In this document: piece after piece, positions 39,016 through 48,510 of the stretch
Position numbering within the stretch: the first letter of the stretch is position 1
Layout: every line of letters begins with the position of its first letter
NCBI RefSeq assembly: GCF_002563925.1
Contig: NZ_PDJD01000001.1
Location: 2,052,973-2,116,972 of the forward strand
Reading direction: 5' to 3'
DNA from: Serinibacter salmoneus
GTDB lineage: Bacteria > Actinomycetota > Actinomycetes > Actinomycetales > Beutenbergiaceae
Length of the DNA stretch: 64,000 bases
Program-made: the position numbers and the translations under genes
Notes under the pieces: generated by a model
What the model was told of the DNA's origin: nothing
What the model saw: only the letters and a program-made list of their open reading frames with translations
Databases searched by the model: none

Positions 39016-39768
39016 ATGAGCGCACCGACCGTTTCCACGCCGACGAGTGGCGCCGAGGGCGCGACCCGGGTGCTCGTGGTCGAGGACTCCCCGGAGATTG
39101 CCACGCAGATCTCGCGACGCTTCACCGCCGAGGGTTGGGAGGTCAGCGTCGCGGCAGACGGTCCCTCCGCCGTCACCGCCGCACTCACCGGCGCACCGCA
39201 CGCGATCGTCCTGGACGTCATGCTCCCGGGATTCGACGGGCTCGAGGTGTGCCGCCGTATCCAGGCGGAGGACCCCCACGTGATCCCGATCCTCATGCTG
39301 ACGGCGCGCGACGACGAGACCGACCTCCTCGTGGGCCTCGGGGTCGGTGCGGACGACTACATGACGAAACCGTTCTCGATGCGCGAGCTCGTGGCCCGGG
39401 TCAAGGCCCTCCTGCGCCGCCACGAACGGGTCGCGCGACTGACCGCACCCGAACGCACCGCGAGCGCCACCTCGACCGCGCCGATCGTGCTCGGCGACCT
39501 CTCGATCGACCGGGCGCAACGCCGCGTCATGCGCGATGGCACCGAGGCACACCTGACCCCCACCGAGTTCGACCTGCTGGTGTGCCTGGCCTCCTCGCCC
39601 CGCGAGGTCCTCACCCGCGAGCGCCTGCTCGAGGAGGTCTGGGACTGGGTCGATGCGAGCGGCACCCGCACGGTGGACTCCCACGTCAAGGCACTGCGAC
39701 GCAAGCTCGGGGCGGACCTGATCCGCACCGTGCACGGCGTCGGGTACTCCCTGGAGCCGCCGGCGTGA
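39016..39768 (+). CDS. OmpR/PhoB-family response regulator
   Basis: 250 residues. Receiver domain with acidic pair in VVEDSPEI, phosphoacceptor Asp67 in AIVLDVMLPGFDG, switch Thr in MLTARDDE and Lys in DYMTKPFSMREL. The winged-helix DNA-binding domain follows a 30-residue linker: HLTPTEFDLLVCLASSPREVLTRERLLEEVW and RTVDSHVKALRRKLG. ATG at 39016 begins a short disordered leader before the receiver. Its stop overlaps the kinase start (TGATG), so it forms one operon with the cognate sensor. It is divergent from the M23 gene across 250 bp; it may act there, but this is untested. Confidence 0.96.
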   Translation: MSAPTVSTPTSGAEGATRVLVVEDSPEIATQISRRFTAEGWEVSVAADGPSAVTAALTGAPHAIVLDVMLPGFDGLEVCRRIQAEDPHVIPILMLTARDDETDLLVGLGVGADDYMTKPFSMRELVARVKALLRRHERVARLTAPERTASATSTAPIVLGDLSIDRAQRRVMRDGTEAHLTPTEFDLLVCLASSPREVLTRERLLEEVWDWVDASGTRTVDSHVKALRRKLGADLIRTVHGVGYSLEPPA

Positions 39769-40886
39769 TGTTCGGCGCGAAGCCGCGCCACGGGCGCCCG
39801 CGGCCGCCCTCCTCCCTGCGCTACGCCGTCGAGGTCCGTCCGCTGGATCCGCTCACGTCCATCCGGATGAAGTTGGGTGTGCTCGTGGCGGCCTCGGTCT
39901 CGGTCTCCTCGATCCTGGTCTGGACCGGACGCAGCTACGACGCCCGGTGGTACATGACCTTCCCGCTGGCGATCATGCTCTCCCTCGTGGTCACGCAGAT
40001 CCTGGCCCGGGGCATGACCTCGCCGCTGCGGGAGATGACCCGCGCCGCCCGCGCGATGTCGGCCGGCGACTACTCGATCCGGGTGCGCACCACCAGCCGT
40101 GACGAGGTCGGGCAACTGGGTCACGCCTTCAACGCGATGGCGGCCGACCTCGCCTCGCTCGCGCAGGCACAGCGCGCCATCGTCGCGAACGTCTCCCACG
40201 AACTGCGCACCCCGATCGCCGCGCTCCGTGCCCAGCTGGAGAACATGGTCGACGGCGTGGTCGAACCCGACGAGGAGGCCCTCGGATCCGCCCTGGTGCA
40301 GACCGAGCGCCTCACCAACCTGGTCACCTACCTCCTGGACCTCTCGCGCCTGGAGGCCGGCGCAGCCGGCCTGCACCTGCAGGAGGTGAGGGTGGTGGAC
40401 GTGATCGAGGAGGTGGTGGATGCCGCCTCCCACGCCTCGCGCGCGGGCGGGCGCGAGGTGCGATGGGAGGTCGATGTCCCGGGGTCGCTGCAGTTCGTGG
40501 TCGACGTCGAGCGGGTGCACCAGATCCTCCTCAATCTCCTGGCCAACGCCTCTCGCCACTCCCCGCAGCACGGCACGGTGCTCGTGCGGGCACGCTCCAC
40601 GGACCGCGAGGTCGAGATCGACGTGATCGACCAGGGCCCCGGGATCCCCGCGGAGTCGCGGGAGCGGATCTTCGAGCGTTTCGAGCGCGGCACCGCGCCG
40701 ACCCTGCCGGCGGGATCGGGCGGCACGGGGCTCGGGCTCGCGATCGCCCGGTGGGCGACCGGCCTGCACGGGGGCACCCTGCGCGCCGTCGCCCCTCCGG
40801 CCGGCACCACCGGTGCGGTGCTGCGGCTACGGCTGCCCATCGAGGGACCGACGCCGGGCGGGCGGGCCGCGGCCGCCGCGCGATAG
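39768..40886 (+). CDS. Sensor histidine kinase with minimal extracytoplasmic loop
   Basis: 372 residues. Two membrane helices (MKLGVLVAASVSVSSILVW and MTFPLAIMLSLVVTQILA) flank only about nine external residues (GRSYDARWY), so the signal is probably sensed in the membrane or relayed by a partner. HAMP domain: SPLREMTRAARAMSAGDYSIRV. Phosphorylated His144 lies in ANVSHELRTPIAALRAQ. The ATPase has the N box LLNLLANASRHSP, G1 DQGPGIP and G2 GGTGLGLAIARW. ATG at 39768 overlaps the regulator stop; a GTG one codon earlier is possible. Confidence 0.95.
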   Translation: MFGAKPRHGRPRPPSSLRYAVEVRPLDPLTSIRMKLGVLVAASVSVSSILVWTGRSYDARWYMTFPLAIMLSLVVTQILARGMTSPLREMTRAARAMSAGDYSIRVRTTSRDEVGQLGHAFNAMAADLASLAQAQRAIVANVSHELRTPIAALRAQLENMVDGVVEPDEEALGSALVQTERLTNLVTYLLDLSRLEAGAAGLHLQEVRVVDVIEEVVDAASHASRAGGREVRWEVDVPGSLQFVVDVERVHQILLNLLANASRHSPQHGTVLVRARSTDREVEIDVIDQGPGIPAESRERIFERFERGTAPTLPAGSGGTGLGLAIARWATGLHGGTLRAVAPPAGTTGAVLRLRLPIEGPTPGGRAAAAAR

Positions 40887-40918
40887 GGCGGGCCGGAGGC
40901 CAGCGGACCGACTCCTGA

Positions 40919-40950
40919 CCATGGCATGTGGGAGATTTGCCATGCCGTGG
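40919..40950. terminator. Hairpin downstream of the two-component operon
   Basis: Arms ccatggcatg (40919-40928) and catgccgtgg (40941-40950) form 10 pairs including one G-U around a 12-nt loop, 33 nt after the kinase stop. No T-run. Confidence 0.5.
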
Positions 40951-41000
40951 CGCACGCTTGCCCAACCCGCGACATCGACCCTGGTCATGGCGAGATTCGG

Positions 41001-41026
41001 GGTGCGAAACAGGTCGAATTCGCACC
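41001..41026. promoter_or_regulatory. Inverted repeat upstream of kgd
   Basis: Perfect 8-bp arms GGTGCGAA (41001-41008) and TTCGCACC (41019-41026) separated by 10 bp. A TAGGCT -10 candidate at 41047-41052 puts the arms over and just upstream of the -35 region of kgd, so this looks like an operator. The half-sites are not of the CRP/GlxR type. Confidence 0.55.
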
Positions 41027-41079
41027 GCTGGACCCCGCCGAGGCCCTAGGCTTGAGGATGCTCTAGGCAGACGACGGCG

Positions 41080-44000
41080 ATGGAGTTGACGAGCGTGAGC
41101 ACGGAATCAGGGGCGGCATCCCACACCGAGGCACTCGGGGCCAACGATTGGCTCATCGAGGAGCAGCGCGAGGCATGGAAGGCGGACCCGACCTCGGTGA
41201 CGCCGCAGTGGCGCGCATTCTTCGAGGGCGACACCAGCGCGGGCACGAACGGTCGCGCGGCGACCTCGTCGGCCGGCACGCAGGCGGAGCGCCCGTCCGA
41301 GCCGGGCGGGGGCGCCACCACACCGCCCGCTCCCGCACCCAAGAAGGCCGCCGAGCCGACCAGGAAGACGGCTCCCGCGACCGACGCCTCGCCGCACACC
41401 GACCCGCGCCAGCAGGTCACCGACCCCCAGACACGTCCCGACCTGCCGCCTGCCGTGCCGCAGCCGGCGACGGCGGACTACGCCCGTTCCACCACGCAGC
41501 AGCGCTCCACCTCCGGCCAGGAATCGGGCGTGCAGAAGTTGCGCGGCCCCGCCGCGCGCGTGGTCACGAACATGGAGTCCTCGCTGGCCGTGCCGACCGC
41601 GACCAGTGTGCGGGCCATCCCGGCCAAGCTCCTGGTCGACAACCGCATCGTCATCAACAACCACCTGCGCCGCACCCGTGGCGGCAAGGTCTCCTTCACC
41701 CACCTCATCGGTTTCGCCCTCGTCGAGGCGCTCGCGGACATGCCCGCGATGAACGCCGGGTACCGCGAGGTGGACGGTAAGCCCGCCATCGAGCGACCCG
41801 AGCACGTCAACCTCGGCCTCGCGATCGACCTCGCGAAGCCGGACGGCACCCGCCAGCTCCTGGTCCCGGCGATCAAGTCGGCCGAGAGCATGGACTTCGC
41901 GCAGTTCTGGTCCGCCTACGAGCAGATCGTGAAGAAGGCCCGCGGCAACAAGTTGACCGCGGACGACTTCGCCGGGATCACGATCTCGCTGACCAACCCG
42001 GGCACGATCGGCACCGTGCACTCGGTGCCGCGGCTCATGCAGGGCCAGGGCACGATCGTGGGCGTCGGCGCCATGGAGTACCCCGCCGAGTTCCAGGGGG
42101 CCTCCCCGGAGACCCTGGCGAACCTCGGCATCTCCAAGATCCTCACGCTGACCTCCACCTACGACCACCGGATCATCCAGGGCGCGCAGAGCGGCGACTT
42201 CCTGCGCATCATCCACACCAAGCTGCTCGGCGAGGACGGTTTCTACGACCGGGTGTTCGCGGCGCTGCGGGTGCCCTACGAGCCGGTGCGCTGGGGCACG
42301 GACATCGTGGAGGACCCCACCACGGCCCTCGGCAAGGCGGCGCGCGTCGCCGAGCTCATCCACGCCTACCGCAGCCGTGGTCACCTCATGGCGGACATCG
42401 ACCCGCTGGCCTACCGCCAGCGCCGACACCCCGACCTCGACGTCGCGACGCACTCCCTGTCCCTGTGGGACCTCGACCGCACCTTCCCCACCGGCGGATT
42501 CGCCGGGACCGCGCAGGCGAAGCTGCGCGACGTGCTCTCGGTGCTGCGGGATGCCTACTGCCGCACCATCGGGTCGGAGTTCATGCACCTGCACGATCCT
42601 GCGCAGCGGCGCTGGGTGCAGGAGCGGCTGGAGTCCGGCTGGGCCAAGCCCGACGCCGGCGTGATCCGACGGATCATCCACAAGCTCAACCAGGCCGAGG
42701 CCTTCGAGACCTTCCTGCAGACCAAGTTCGTCGGGCAGAAGCGCTTCAGCCTCGAGGGCGGGGAGTCCCTCATCCCGCTCCTGGACGTGCTTCTGGGCGC
42801 CGCCGCCGACCACGGCCTGGAGGGTGTGGGCATCGGGATGGCGCACCGCGGGCGCCTGAACGTGCTCGCGAACATCGCCGGGAAGTCCTACGGGCAGATC
42901 TTCAACGAGTTCGAGGGCAACGTCGACCCGAAGACGGTGCAGGGCAGCGGCGACGTGAAGTACCACCTCGGCACCGTGGGCACCTACACCGCTCCCAGCG
43001 GCTCGACCGCGCAGGTCTACCTCGCCGCCAACCCCTCCCACCTGGAGGCGGTGGACGGCGTGCTGGAGGGCGTGGTCCGCGCCAAGCAGGACCGCATCGA
43101 CCTCGGGGGTGACGGCTTCTCCTGGCTCCCGATCCTCGTGCACGGTGACTCCGCGTTCGCCGGCCAGGGCGTGGTGACCGAGACGCTCAACCTCTCCCAG
43201 CTGCGTGGGTACCGCACCGGCGGCACCGTGCACATCCTCATCAACAACCAGGTCGGGTTCACCACGGGGGCCTCCGCCTCCCGCTCCACCCTCTACCCCA
43301 CCGACGTCGCCAAGGGTCTGCAGGTCCCGGTCTTCCACGTCAACGGGGACGACCCCGAGGCCGTGGCCCGCGTGGCCCAGCTCGCCTTCGAGTTCCGCGA
43401 GGAGTTCCACAAGGACGTCGTCATCGACATGGTCTGCTACCGCCGGCGCGGGCACAACGAGGGCGACGACCCCTCGATGACCCAGCCGGTGATGTACGGC
43501 CTCATCGAGGGCAAGCGCAGCGTCCGCACCCTGTACACCGAGTCCCTCATCGGCCGTGGCGACCTCTCGGCGGAGGAGGCCGAGCAGGCACTCGCGGACT
43601 ACCAGGGTGAGCTCGAGCGCGCCTTCCGGGAGACGAAGGAGGGCGACCGCCGGGAGAACACCACCGACGGCGGACTCGAGGTCCCCGAATCCCAGCACGA
43701 GGACGCCGGCATCATGGTCGGCTGGTCCACCGCCGTGCCCGAGAGCGTGCTGCACCGCATCGGCGAGGCGCACCTCGCGCCGCCGGAGGGCTTCGAGGTC
43801 CACCCCAAGCTCGCCAAGTTGCTGGAGCGACGGGCCACCGCCTCCCGCGAGGGCGGCATCGACTGGGGCTTCGGCGAACTGCTCGCCTTCGGTTCCCTCG
43901 TGCTCGAGGGCACCCCGGTGCGCCTGGCCGGGCAGGACTCCCGCCGCGGCACGTTCGTGCAGCGTCACTCCGTGCTGCACGACTACCGCACCGGCGCCGA

Positions 44001-44883
44001 GTGGACGCCGCTGCAGTACCTCTCCGACGACCAGGCGAAGTTCTGGGTCTACGACTCCTCCCTGTCGGAGTTCGCCGCCCTCGGCTTCGAGTACGGCTAC
44101 TCGGTGGAGCGCCCGGACGCCCTGGTGCTGTGGGAGGCGCAGTTCGGTGACTTCGTCAACGGTGCACAGACGATCGTGGACGAGTTCATCTCCTCCTCCG
44201 AGCAGAAGTGGGGCCAGCGTTCCTCGGTGGTCCTGCTCCTGCCGCACGGCTACGAGCACCAGGGTCCGGACCACTCCTCGGCCCGCATCGAGCGCTTCCT
44301 GCAACTGTGCGCCGAGCAGAACATGGTCGTTGCGCAGCCCTCGACCCCGGCGAACTACTTCCACCTGCTGCGCCGCCAGGCCTACGACCGCCCGCGCCGT
44401 CCGCTGGTGGTGTTCACGCCCAAGCAGTTGCTGCGGTTGCGTGCCGCGACCTCCCAGGTCGAGGACTTCACGACCGGCACGTTCCAGACCGCGATCGGTG
44501 ACACCATCGATCCGGCACGCGTGGACCGGGTCCTGATGTGCTCCGGCCGGGTCTACTACGACCTCCTCGCGGCACGGACCAAGGGCGAGCACGGCGCGGA
44601 CGACCGGACCGCGATCGTGCGACTGGAGCAGCTCTACCCGCTGGACTCCACCACGCTGCGCGCGGTGCTGGCGCCCTACGCCGGTGCCGAGCTGGTGTGG
44701 GTGCAGGACGAGCCCGCGAACCAGGGTGTGTGGCCGTACCTGGCCGGGATCACCTCCCGGTACATGGACGGGGTGCGGGTGCGTCGGGTCTCCCGGCCCT
44801 CCTCGGCCGCTCCCTCGACGGGTTCGGCGAAGGTGAGCCAGGCGGAGCAGCGCCAGCTCGTGATCGACGCGTTCGCGCGCTGA
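41080..44883 (+). CDS. kgd: Multifunctional 2-oxoglutarate decarboxylase/dehydrogenase E1 with fused E2-type domain (Kgd/OdhA)
   Basis: 1267 residues, the actinobacterial Kgd/OdhA arrangement. The N-terminal segment ([17 protein letters not shown]) is followed by a Pro/Thr-rich linker with no lipoyl domain, then a succinyltransferase-like E2 catalytic domain (about residues 160-390) with its His in [12 protein letters not shown]. The thiamine-diphosphate E1 part follows: [40 protein letters not shown]-like [10 protein letters not shown], and the C-terminal [15 protein letters not shown]. It feeds succinyl-CoA or succinic semialdehyde into the TCA cycle with separate E2/E3 partners. ATG 41080 has a poor ribosome site; a GTG at 41095 is an alternative. 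Confidence 0.97.
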   Translation: MELTSVSTESGAASHTEALGANDWLIEEQREAWKADPTSVTPQWRAFFEGDTSAGTNGRAATSSAGTQAERPSEPGGGATTPPAPAPKKAAEPTRKTAPATDASPHTDPRQQVTDPQTRPDLPPAVPQPATADYARSTTQQRSTSGQESGVQKLRGPAARVVTNMESSLAVPTATSVRAIPAKLLVDNRIVINNHLRRTRGGKVSFTHLIGFALVEALADMPAMNAGYREVDGKPAIERPEHVNLGLAIDLAKPDGTRQLLVPAIKSAESMDFAQFWSAYEQIVKKARGNKLTADDFAGITISLTNPGTIGTVHSVPRLMQGQGTIVGVGAMEYPAEFQGASPETLANLGISKILTLTSTYDHRIIQGAQSGDFLRIIHTKLLGEDGFYDRVFAALRVPYEPVRWGTDIVEDPTTALGKAARVAELIHAYRSRGHLMADIDPLAYRQRRHPDLDVATHSLSLWDLDRTFPTGGFAGTAQAKLRDVLSVLRDAYCRTIGSEFMHLHDPAQRRWVQERLESGWAKPDAGVIRRIIHKLNQAEAFETFLQTKFVGQKRFSLEGGESLIPLLDVLLGAAADHGLEGVGIGMAHRGRLNVLANIAGKSYGQIFNEFEGNVDPKTVQGSGDVKYHLGTVGTYTAPSGSTAQVYLAANPSHLEAVDGVLEGVVRAKQDRIDLGGDGFSWLPILVHGDSAFAGQGVVTETLNLSQLRGYRTGGTVHILINNQVGFTTGASASRSTLYPTDVAKGLQVPVFHVNGDDPEAVARVAQLAFEFREEFHKDVVIDMVCYRRRGHNEGDDPSMTQPVMYGLIEGKRSVRTLYTESLIGRGDLSAEEAEQALADYQGELERAFRETKEGDRRENTTDGGLEVPESQHEDAGIMVGWSTAVPESVLHRIGEAHLAPPEGFEVHPKLAKLLERRATASREGGIDWGFGELLAFGSLVLEGTPVRLAGQDSRRGTFVQRHSVLHDYRTGAEWTPLQYLSDDQAKFWVYDSSLSEFAALGFEYGYSVERPDALVLWEAQFGDFVNGAQTIVDEFISSSEQKWGQRSSVVLLLPHGYEHQGPDHSSARIERFLQLCAEQNMVVAQPSTPANYFHLLRRQAYDRPRRPLVVFTPKQLLRLRAATSQVEDFTTGTFQTAIGDTIDPARVDRVLMCSGRVYYDLLAARTKGEHGADDRTAIVRLEQLYPLDSTTLRAVLAPYAGAELVWVQDEPANQGVWPYLAGITSRYMDGVRVRRVSRPSSAAPSTGSAKVSQAEQRQLVIDAFAR

Positions 44884-44884
44884 C

Positions 44885-45496
44885 GTGAGCACCGGCTCGA
44901 CCGATCGCGCGCGTGGGGCGCGCCGCCTGGTGATCCTCGGGGACGAACTGATCACGGGATTCGGCGACCCCCGCGCGCTCGGTTGGGTGGGGCGGCTGGC
45001 CGCCCGCACTCCCCCGTTGGAGGTTCTCACCACTGCTCTCGCGGTGCCCGGTGAGACCACGACGGACCTGGCCGCTCGGTGGGAGCGGGAGGCCGCCCTG
45101 CGGCAGGGTGGGGCGGGGACCTATCTCGTGCTCGCCCCCGGCGCTCACGACCTCGCCGCCGGCCTCTCGATGGCACGCAGCCGCTTGAACCTCGCCAACA
45201 TGCTGGACGCGGCGACCAGCGCACACATCCCCGTGCTCGTCGTCGGCCCGCCCCCGCGCTCGGACCTCGACCCCGCGGGGCTGGCCGCGCTCTCCGCTGC
45301 TTTCGCGGATGTCTGTGTACGCCGCGGGGTGACCTATGTGGACAGCCACGCGGCGCTGCACGACCACGACCAGTGGCACGCTGACCTCGCCGCCGGCGAC
45401 GGGATCCACCCCGGGCAGGCCGGGTACTCACTGCTGGCCTGGCTCGTGGACCACCACGGCTGGGCGAACTGGTTGGGCATCGACCTCGCGGAGTAG
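44885..45496 (+). CDS. SGNH-fold protein with altered catalytic motif (GDEL instead of GDSL)
   Basis: 203 residues, cytosolic. The order of blocks fits SGNH/GDSL hydrolases: block I LVILGDELITGFGDPRA, block III-like TYLVLAPGAHDL, and block V AGDGIHPGQAGYSLLA with the Asp/His pair. The block I Ser is replaced by Glu21, and the block III Asn by His, so two of the four name-giving residues differ. It may be non-hydrolytic or use another mechanism. GTG start 1 nt after the kgd stop, so it is translated with kgd. Substrate and role unknown. Confidence 0.82.
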   Translation: MSTGSTDRARGARRLVILGDELITGFGDPRALGWVGRLAARTPPLEVLTTALAVPGETTTDLAARWEREAALRQGGAGTYLVLAPGAHDLAAGLSMARSRLNLANMLDAATSAHIPVLVVGPPPRSDLDPAGLAALSAAFADVCVRRGVTYVDSHAALHDHDQWHADLAAGDGIHPGQAGYSLLAWLVDHHGWANWLGIDLAE

Positions 45497-45520
45497 GCGG
45501 CGCGCGCACCGGCTCCCAGG

Positions 45521-46501
45521 TCAGCGCACGCTGCCCGCCACGTCGATGACCATCTTGCCGTGCACGACGCCACGGGCCATGTCCGCCAGGGCTGCGGGCG
45601 CTTCCTCCATCGCGACCATCCGGTCCAGGAGAGGTCGCACCCCGGTCGCGAGGAGCATCTCCTGCAGGAGCGCGAGCTCGTCACGGGTCCCCATCGTGGC
45701 GCCGACCACACGGATCGAGCGGAAGAAGACCCGGTTCAACTCCGCATCGGCGTCGGGACCGGTGGTCGACCCCGCCACCGCGACGACACCGCCGGGCAGC
45801 AGCGACCTCAGGGAGTGTCCCCACGTCGCCTTCCCCACGGTCTCGATCACCGCATCCACCTGCCGGGGCAGGCGTGCCCCGCTCTCGAACGCGTCGTGCG
45901 CCCCGAGCTCCAACGCGCGCCGGCGCCCCTCCTCCGTGCGCGAGGTGACCCACACCCGAAGGCCCGCTGCTCGACCCAGCAGGATGCACGCCGTCGAGAC
46001 CCCGCCGCCGGCGCCCTGCACCAGCACGGTCTGCCCCGGTCGCACCTGTGCGGCCGTGAAGAGCAGCCGGTAGGCCGTGAGGTAGGACGTCGGCAGGCAG
46101 GCCGCGTGCTGCGGCGCGAGGTCCTCGTGACGCGGCACCACGTTGCCCGCGGGCACCCAGACGGCCTCGGCGAGTGTGCCCGGGTAACGCTCCGAGAGGA
46201 GGCTGCGACCGGGGTCCAGCGTGTCGTCGCCGCGCCAGGCGGGATCGTTGATCACCCCGTGCACGATCACCGGGGTCCCGTCCGGCAGGGTGCCGGTGGC
46301 GTCGGTGCCCAGCACCATCGGCAGGGCGCCCTCCCGCAGGCCCACCCCGCGCAGGCTCCACACGTCGTGGTGGTTCAGCGCCGCGCACTGCACAGCCACG
46401 CGGACCCAACCGGGACGCGGTGCCTCGTCGGGCACGTCACGGATCACCACCGCGGCGGCGGGGTCCTCGGGTTGGAAACGGTCGGCGGTGACGGCGCGCA
46501 T
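45521..46501 (-). CDS. Zinc-free medium-chain dehydrogenase, quinone oxidoreductase-like
   Basis: 326 residues. GroES-like N-terminal domain (RVAVQCAALNHHDVWSLRGVG, LPMVLGTDATG) and NAD(P)H-binding Rossmann fold with VLVQGAGGGVSTACILLGRAAGLRVWVTS. Structural and catalytic zinc cysteines are absent, so the quinone reductase/enoyl reductase branch is likely. The typical GKMVIDVAG ending is present. Reaction probably NADPH-dependent reduction of a quinone or reactive carbonyl, cytosolic. ATG at 46501. Convergent with the kgd unit. Confidence 0.9.
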   Translation of the reverse strand: MRAVTADRFQPEDPAAAVVIRDVPDEAPRPGWVRVAVQCAALNHHDVWSLRGVGLREGALPMVLGTDATGTLPDGTPVIVHGVINDPAWRGDDTLDPGRSLLSERYPGTLAEAVWVPAGNVVPRHEDLAPQHAACLPTSYLTAYRLLFTAAQVRPGQTVLVQGAGGGVSTACILLGRAAGLRVWVTSRTEEGRRRALELGAHDAFESGARLPRQVDAVIETVGKATWGHSLRSLLPGGVVAVAGSTTGPDADAELNRVFFRSIRVVGATMGTRDELALLQEMLLATGVRPLLDRMVAMEEAPAALADMARGVVHGKMVIDVAGSVR

Positions 46502-46576
46502 ACCGCCACCGTAACGCGAACGGGCCCACCCGCGCGTGCCTCGCCGGCCCGGCAGCGGTCCTACCCACAGAGGCGA

Positions 46577-46604
46577 AAACGGCCACCCGAGCGGGTGACC
46601 GTTT
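46577..46604 (-). terminator. bL37 terminator
   Basis: A 12-bp stem with one mismatch and a 4-nt loop (46577-46588 with 46593-46604), 12 nt after the bL37 stop. On the minus strand the stem runs into tttt, so it fits a classical intrinsic terminator. Confidence 0.85.
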
Positions 46605-46615
46605 CCTCATCGCAC

Positions 46616-46690
46616 TCAGGCGTTGGGGCGCTTGCCGTGGTTGGCGGCGTTTCCCCGACGTGCCTTGCGCTTGCGTCCGCGCTTGCTCAT
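46616..46690 (-). CDS. 50S ribosomal protein bL37 (24 residues)
   Basis: 24 residues: MSKRGRKRKARRG, then NAANHGKRPNA. This is the actinobacteria-specific ribosomal protein first seen in mycobacterial 50S structures, where it binds 23S rRNA; the KRGRK start and ANHGKRPNA end match. GGAGGAG sits at ideal distance from the ATG, and an intrinsic terminator follows. It lies 68 nt downstream of rsrA on the same strand. Easily missed because of its size. Confidence 0.93.
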   Translation of the reverse strand: MSKRGRKRKARRGNAANHGKRPNA

Positions 46691-46758
46691 CGTGACTCCT
46701 CCAGGTGGGTGAACCGACCCATCGTTCCACATCGCGCCAGCAGCACGAAATGGCGCGC

Positions 46759-47025
46759 TCAGCCCCGACGGATCATCGCGACCTGGGTCACGATCCGCGC
46801 CCGCAGCGTGGACGGCGCGCGCTCGATACACGCCTTACGGATCAGCAGCCGCACGTGCTCCTCGACGTCGGCCGCCTCCATGCAGGGCTCGCAGCTCTCC
46901 AGATGTGCCCGCACCAGATCGGCATCCGGCTCGGACAGCGCGTGATCGAGCAAATCCTCGAGTTGGGCGAGCGCCGCCCGGCAGTCGTCGTTGACCCCAC
47001 CCGAGGCCGACTCGCACGCACTCAT
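46759..47025 (-). CDS. rsrA: Zinc-containing anti-sigma factor, RsrA family
   Basis: 88 residues. Binds and silences SigR until oxidised. Zinc/redox residues are Cys15, His41, Cys45 and Cys48 (HLESCEPC), which gives the same C-x25-H-x3-C-x2-C spacing as Streptomyces RsrA; Cys66 may join disulfide exchange. The protein is mostly helical with no membrane segment. The ATG overlaps the sigR stop (ATGA), which fixes near 1:1 production. Confidence 0.96.
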   Translation of the reverse strand: MSACESASGGVNDDCRAALAQLEDLLDHALSEPDADLVRAHLESCEPCMEAADVEEHVRLLIRKACIERAPSTLRARIVTQVAMIRRG

Positions 47026-47663
47026 GAGGACACCTGCATTCCCAGGGACCGCGCGTGATCGGCCAGCAGCGAGCGCAACTGCGCCCGGCCCCGGTGCAGC
47101 CGCGACATCACCGTTCCGATCGGAGTGCCCATGATCTCGGCGATCTCCTTGTACGCGAACCCCTCGACGTCAGCCAGGAAGACCACGAGGCGGAAGTCGT
47201 CGGAGAGCTCGGCCATCGCGTCGCGCACCACGCTGTCGCCGAGCCGGTCCAGCGCCTCCACCTCGGCGCTGCGCAAACCCGTGGAGGTGTGCGAGGCCGC
47301 ACGCGCGATCTCCCAGTCCTCCACGCCGTCGGCATCCGACTGCAGCGGCTCACGCTGCTTCTTGCGGTAACTGTTGATGTAGGTGTTGGTCAGGATCCGG
47401 TACAGCCACGCCTTGAGGTTGGTACCCGGCCGGTACTGATGAAAGGAGCCGTACGCCTTGGCGTAGGTTTCCTGGACCAGGTCCTCCGCGTCGGAGGGGT
47501 TGCGCGTCATCCGCATCGCCGCGCTGTAGAGCTGATCGAGCAGGGGCAACGCCTCCGCCTCGAACCGCGCATCGCGCTGCGCGTCGGTCTCGCTCTCGCG
47601 CACGTCGATCTCGCCTGCCTGCTCGCTGGGAGGCACGGCGTCAGGCTCGCTGGTCGCACTCAT
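47022..47663 (-). CDS. sigR: ECF sigma factor SigR/SigH (thiol-oxidative stress)
   Basis: 213 residues from the ATG at 47663. Region 2: [54 protein letters not shown]-type core, with the [10 protein letters not shown] and LKAWLYRI blocks of ECF12 factors. Region 4: [37 protein letters not shown]. It directs thioredoxin, mycothiol and repair genes after disulfide stress. TAGGCT at 47677-47672 could be a near-leaderless constitutive -10; a perfect SigR-type promoter lies further upstream. The frame stays open upstream, with an in-frame ATG at 47759 giving a 32-residue longer isoform ([13 protein letters not shown]...). Cotranscribed with rsrA. Confidence 0.97.
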   Translation of the reverse strand: MSATSEPDAVPPSEQAGEIDVRESETDAQRDARFEAEALPLLDQLYSAAMRMTRNPSDAEDLVQETYAKAYGSFHQYRPGTNLKAWLYRILTNTYINSYRKKQREPLQSDADGVEDWEIARAASHTSTGLRSAEVEALDRLGDSVVRDAMAELSDDFRLVVFLADVEGFAYKEIAEIMGTPIGTVMSRLHRGRAQLRSLLADHARSLGMQVSS

Positions 47664-47783
47664 CGCTCCACAGCCTACGACCCGGCGGCGGCGTTCGGGC
47701 GCCCGCAGCCCGAGCTCGCGGCCACCTCGGGTCGACCGGGCACGCCGGGGGGCACTCATCACACTCACTGTCACGCCCTGTGC

Positions 47784-47809
47784 AACACGCGACGGCGCAC
47801 CGGCATTCC
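47784..47809 (-). promoter_or_regulatory. SigR-dependent promoter (GGAAT-N18-GTT) upstream of sigR
   Basis: On the minus strand GGAAT (47809 to 47805) and GTT (47786 to 47784) are separated by exactly 18 nt, the published SigR consensus. The expected start, near 47777, lies upstream of the in-frame ATG at 47759, so this promoter would serve positive autoregulation and the longer SigR isoform. Confidence 0.8.
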
Positions 47810-47876
47810 GCGCCCGGACCGCACGAGGCGGGCCGTCCTCTCGCCAAGGGCACCCGTGGTGCGGTAGGCATGAGAC

Positions 47877-48455
47877 ATGATGCTTCGTCGGATCGCTCGT
47901 CCCCTGCTCGCAGCCTCGGTCATCGCCGATGGCGTCCACGCGGTGCGCCACCCGCACCAGGTGGTCCGGCCCGACTCCACCGGCGAGAACCTGATGCGCA
48001 ACGCCGCCGCCCGCACCGGACGGGACGTCTCGCCCGCCACGCTCGTGCGTACGCTCGGCGCGGTCAAGGTGGCCTCCGGTGCGATGCTCGCGCTCGGGAT
48101 CCTGCCGCGGGTGAACGCGGGCGTGCTGGCCGCGGCGCACCTGCCCACCACGCTGCTGACCAACCCGGTATGGACCCTGAAGGGGCAGGCACGCAAGGAC
48201 GCCGCGGCCGCGGTCCTGCGGGAGTCCGCCGTTCTGGGTGGACTCCTGCTGGCAACGGTCGACACCGCCGGCAAGCCCTCGCTCGCGTGGCGCCTGGAGC
48301 AGTCCCGTGACCACGCCGCCGAGATCAAGGACGCGGTGACCGAGGCAGCCCAGGACGCCGCCCGCACCGCCACGGACGCGGCGGAGAAGAAGGCGGCCAA
48401 GGCCCTGGCTGCTGCCCGCAAGGAGGCCAGGAAGGCCGCAGCCACCCTCTCCTAG
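47877..48455 (+). CDS. DoxX-like membrane protein with basic helical tail
   Basis: 192 residues. The first 125 residues match DoxX-family membrane proteins: [60 protein letters not shown] and [15 protein letters not shown], about four hydrophobic segments. The last 50 residues are an Ala/Lys/Arg/Glu helix ([38 protein letters not shown]). DoxX proteins are linked to thiol and redox balance in mycobacteria, which fits its place divergent from sigR, but no SigR box faces this gene. ATG 47877 or 47880. Confidence 0.85.
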   Translation: MMLRRIARPLLAASVIADGVHAVRHPHQVVRPDSTGENLMRNAAARTGRDVSPATLVRTLGAVKVASGAMLALGILPRVNAGVLAAAHLPTTLLTNPVWTLKGQARKDAAAAVLRESAVLGGLLLATVDTAGKPSLAWRLEQSRDHAAEIKDAVTEAAQDAARTATDAAEKKAAKALAAARKEARKAAATLS

Positions 48456-48498
48456 TCCCGCCCGGGCATCTCGCACGCGCGCTCGGCCGCGGCGGCGA

Positions 48499-48510
48499 TA
48501 CGCTGCCGGG
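48499..48510 (+). promoter_or_regulatory. Leaderless promoter for aroA
   Basis: TACGCT (48499-48504), then six bases, then the GTG start of aroA at 48511. This is the same spacing as at 14265-14277. No ribosome-binding site is present. Confidence 0.55.
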
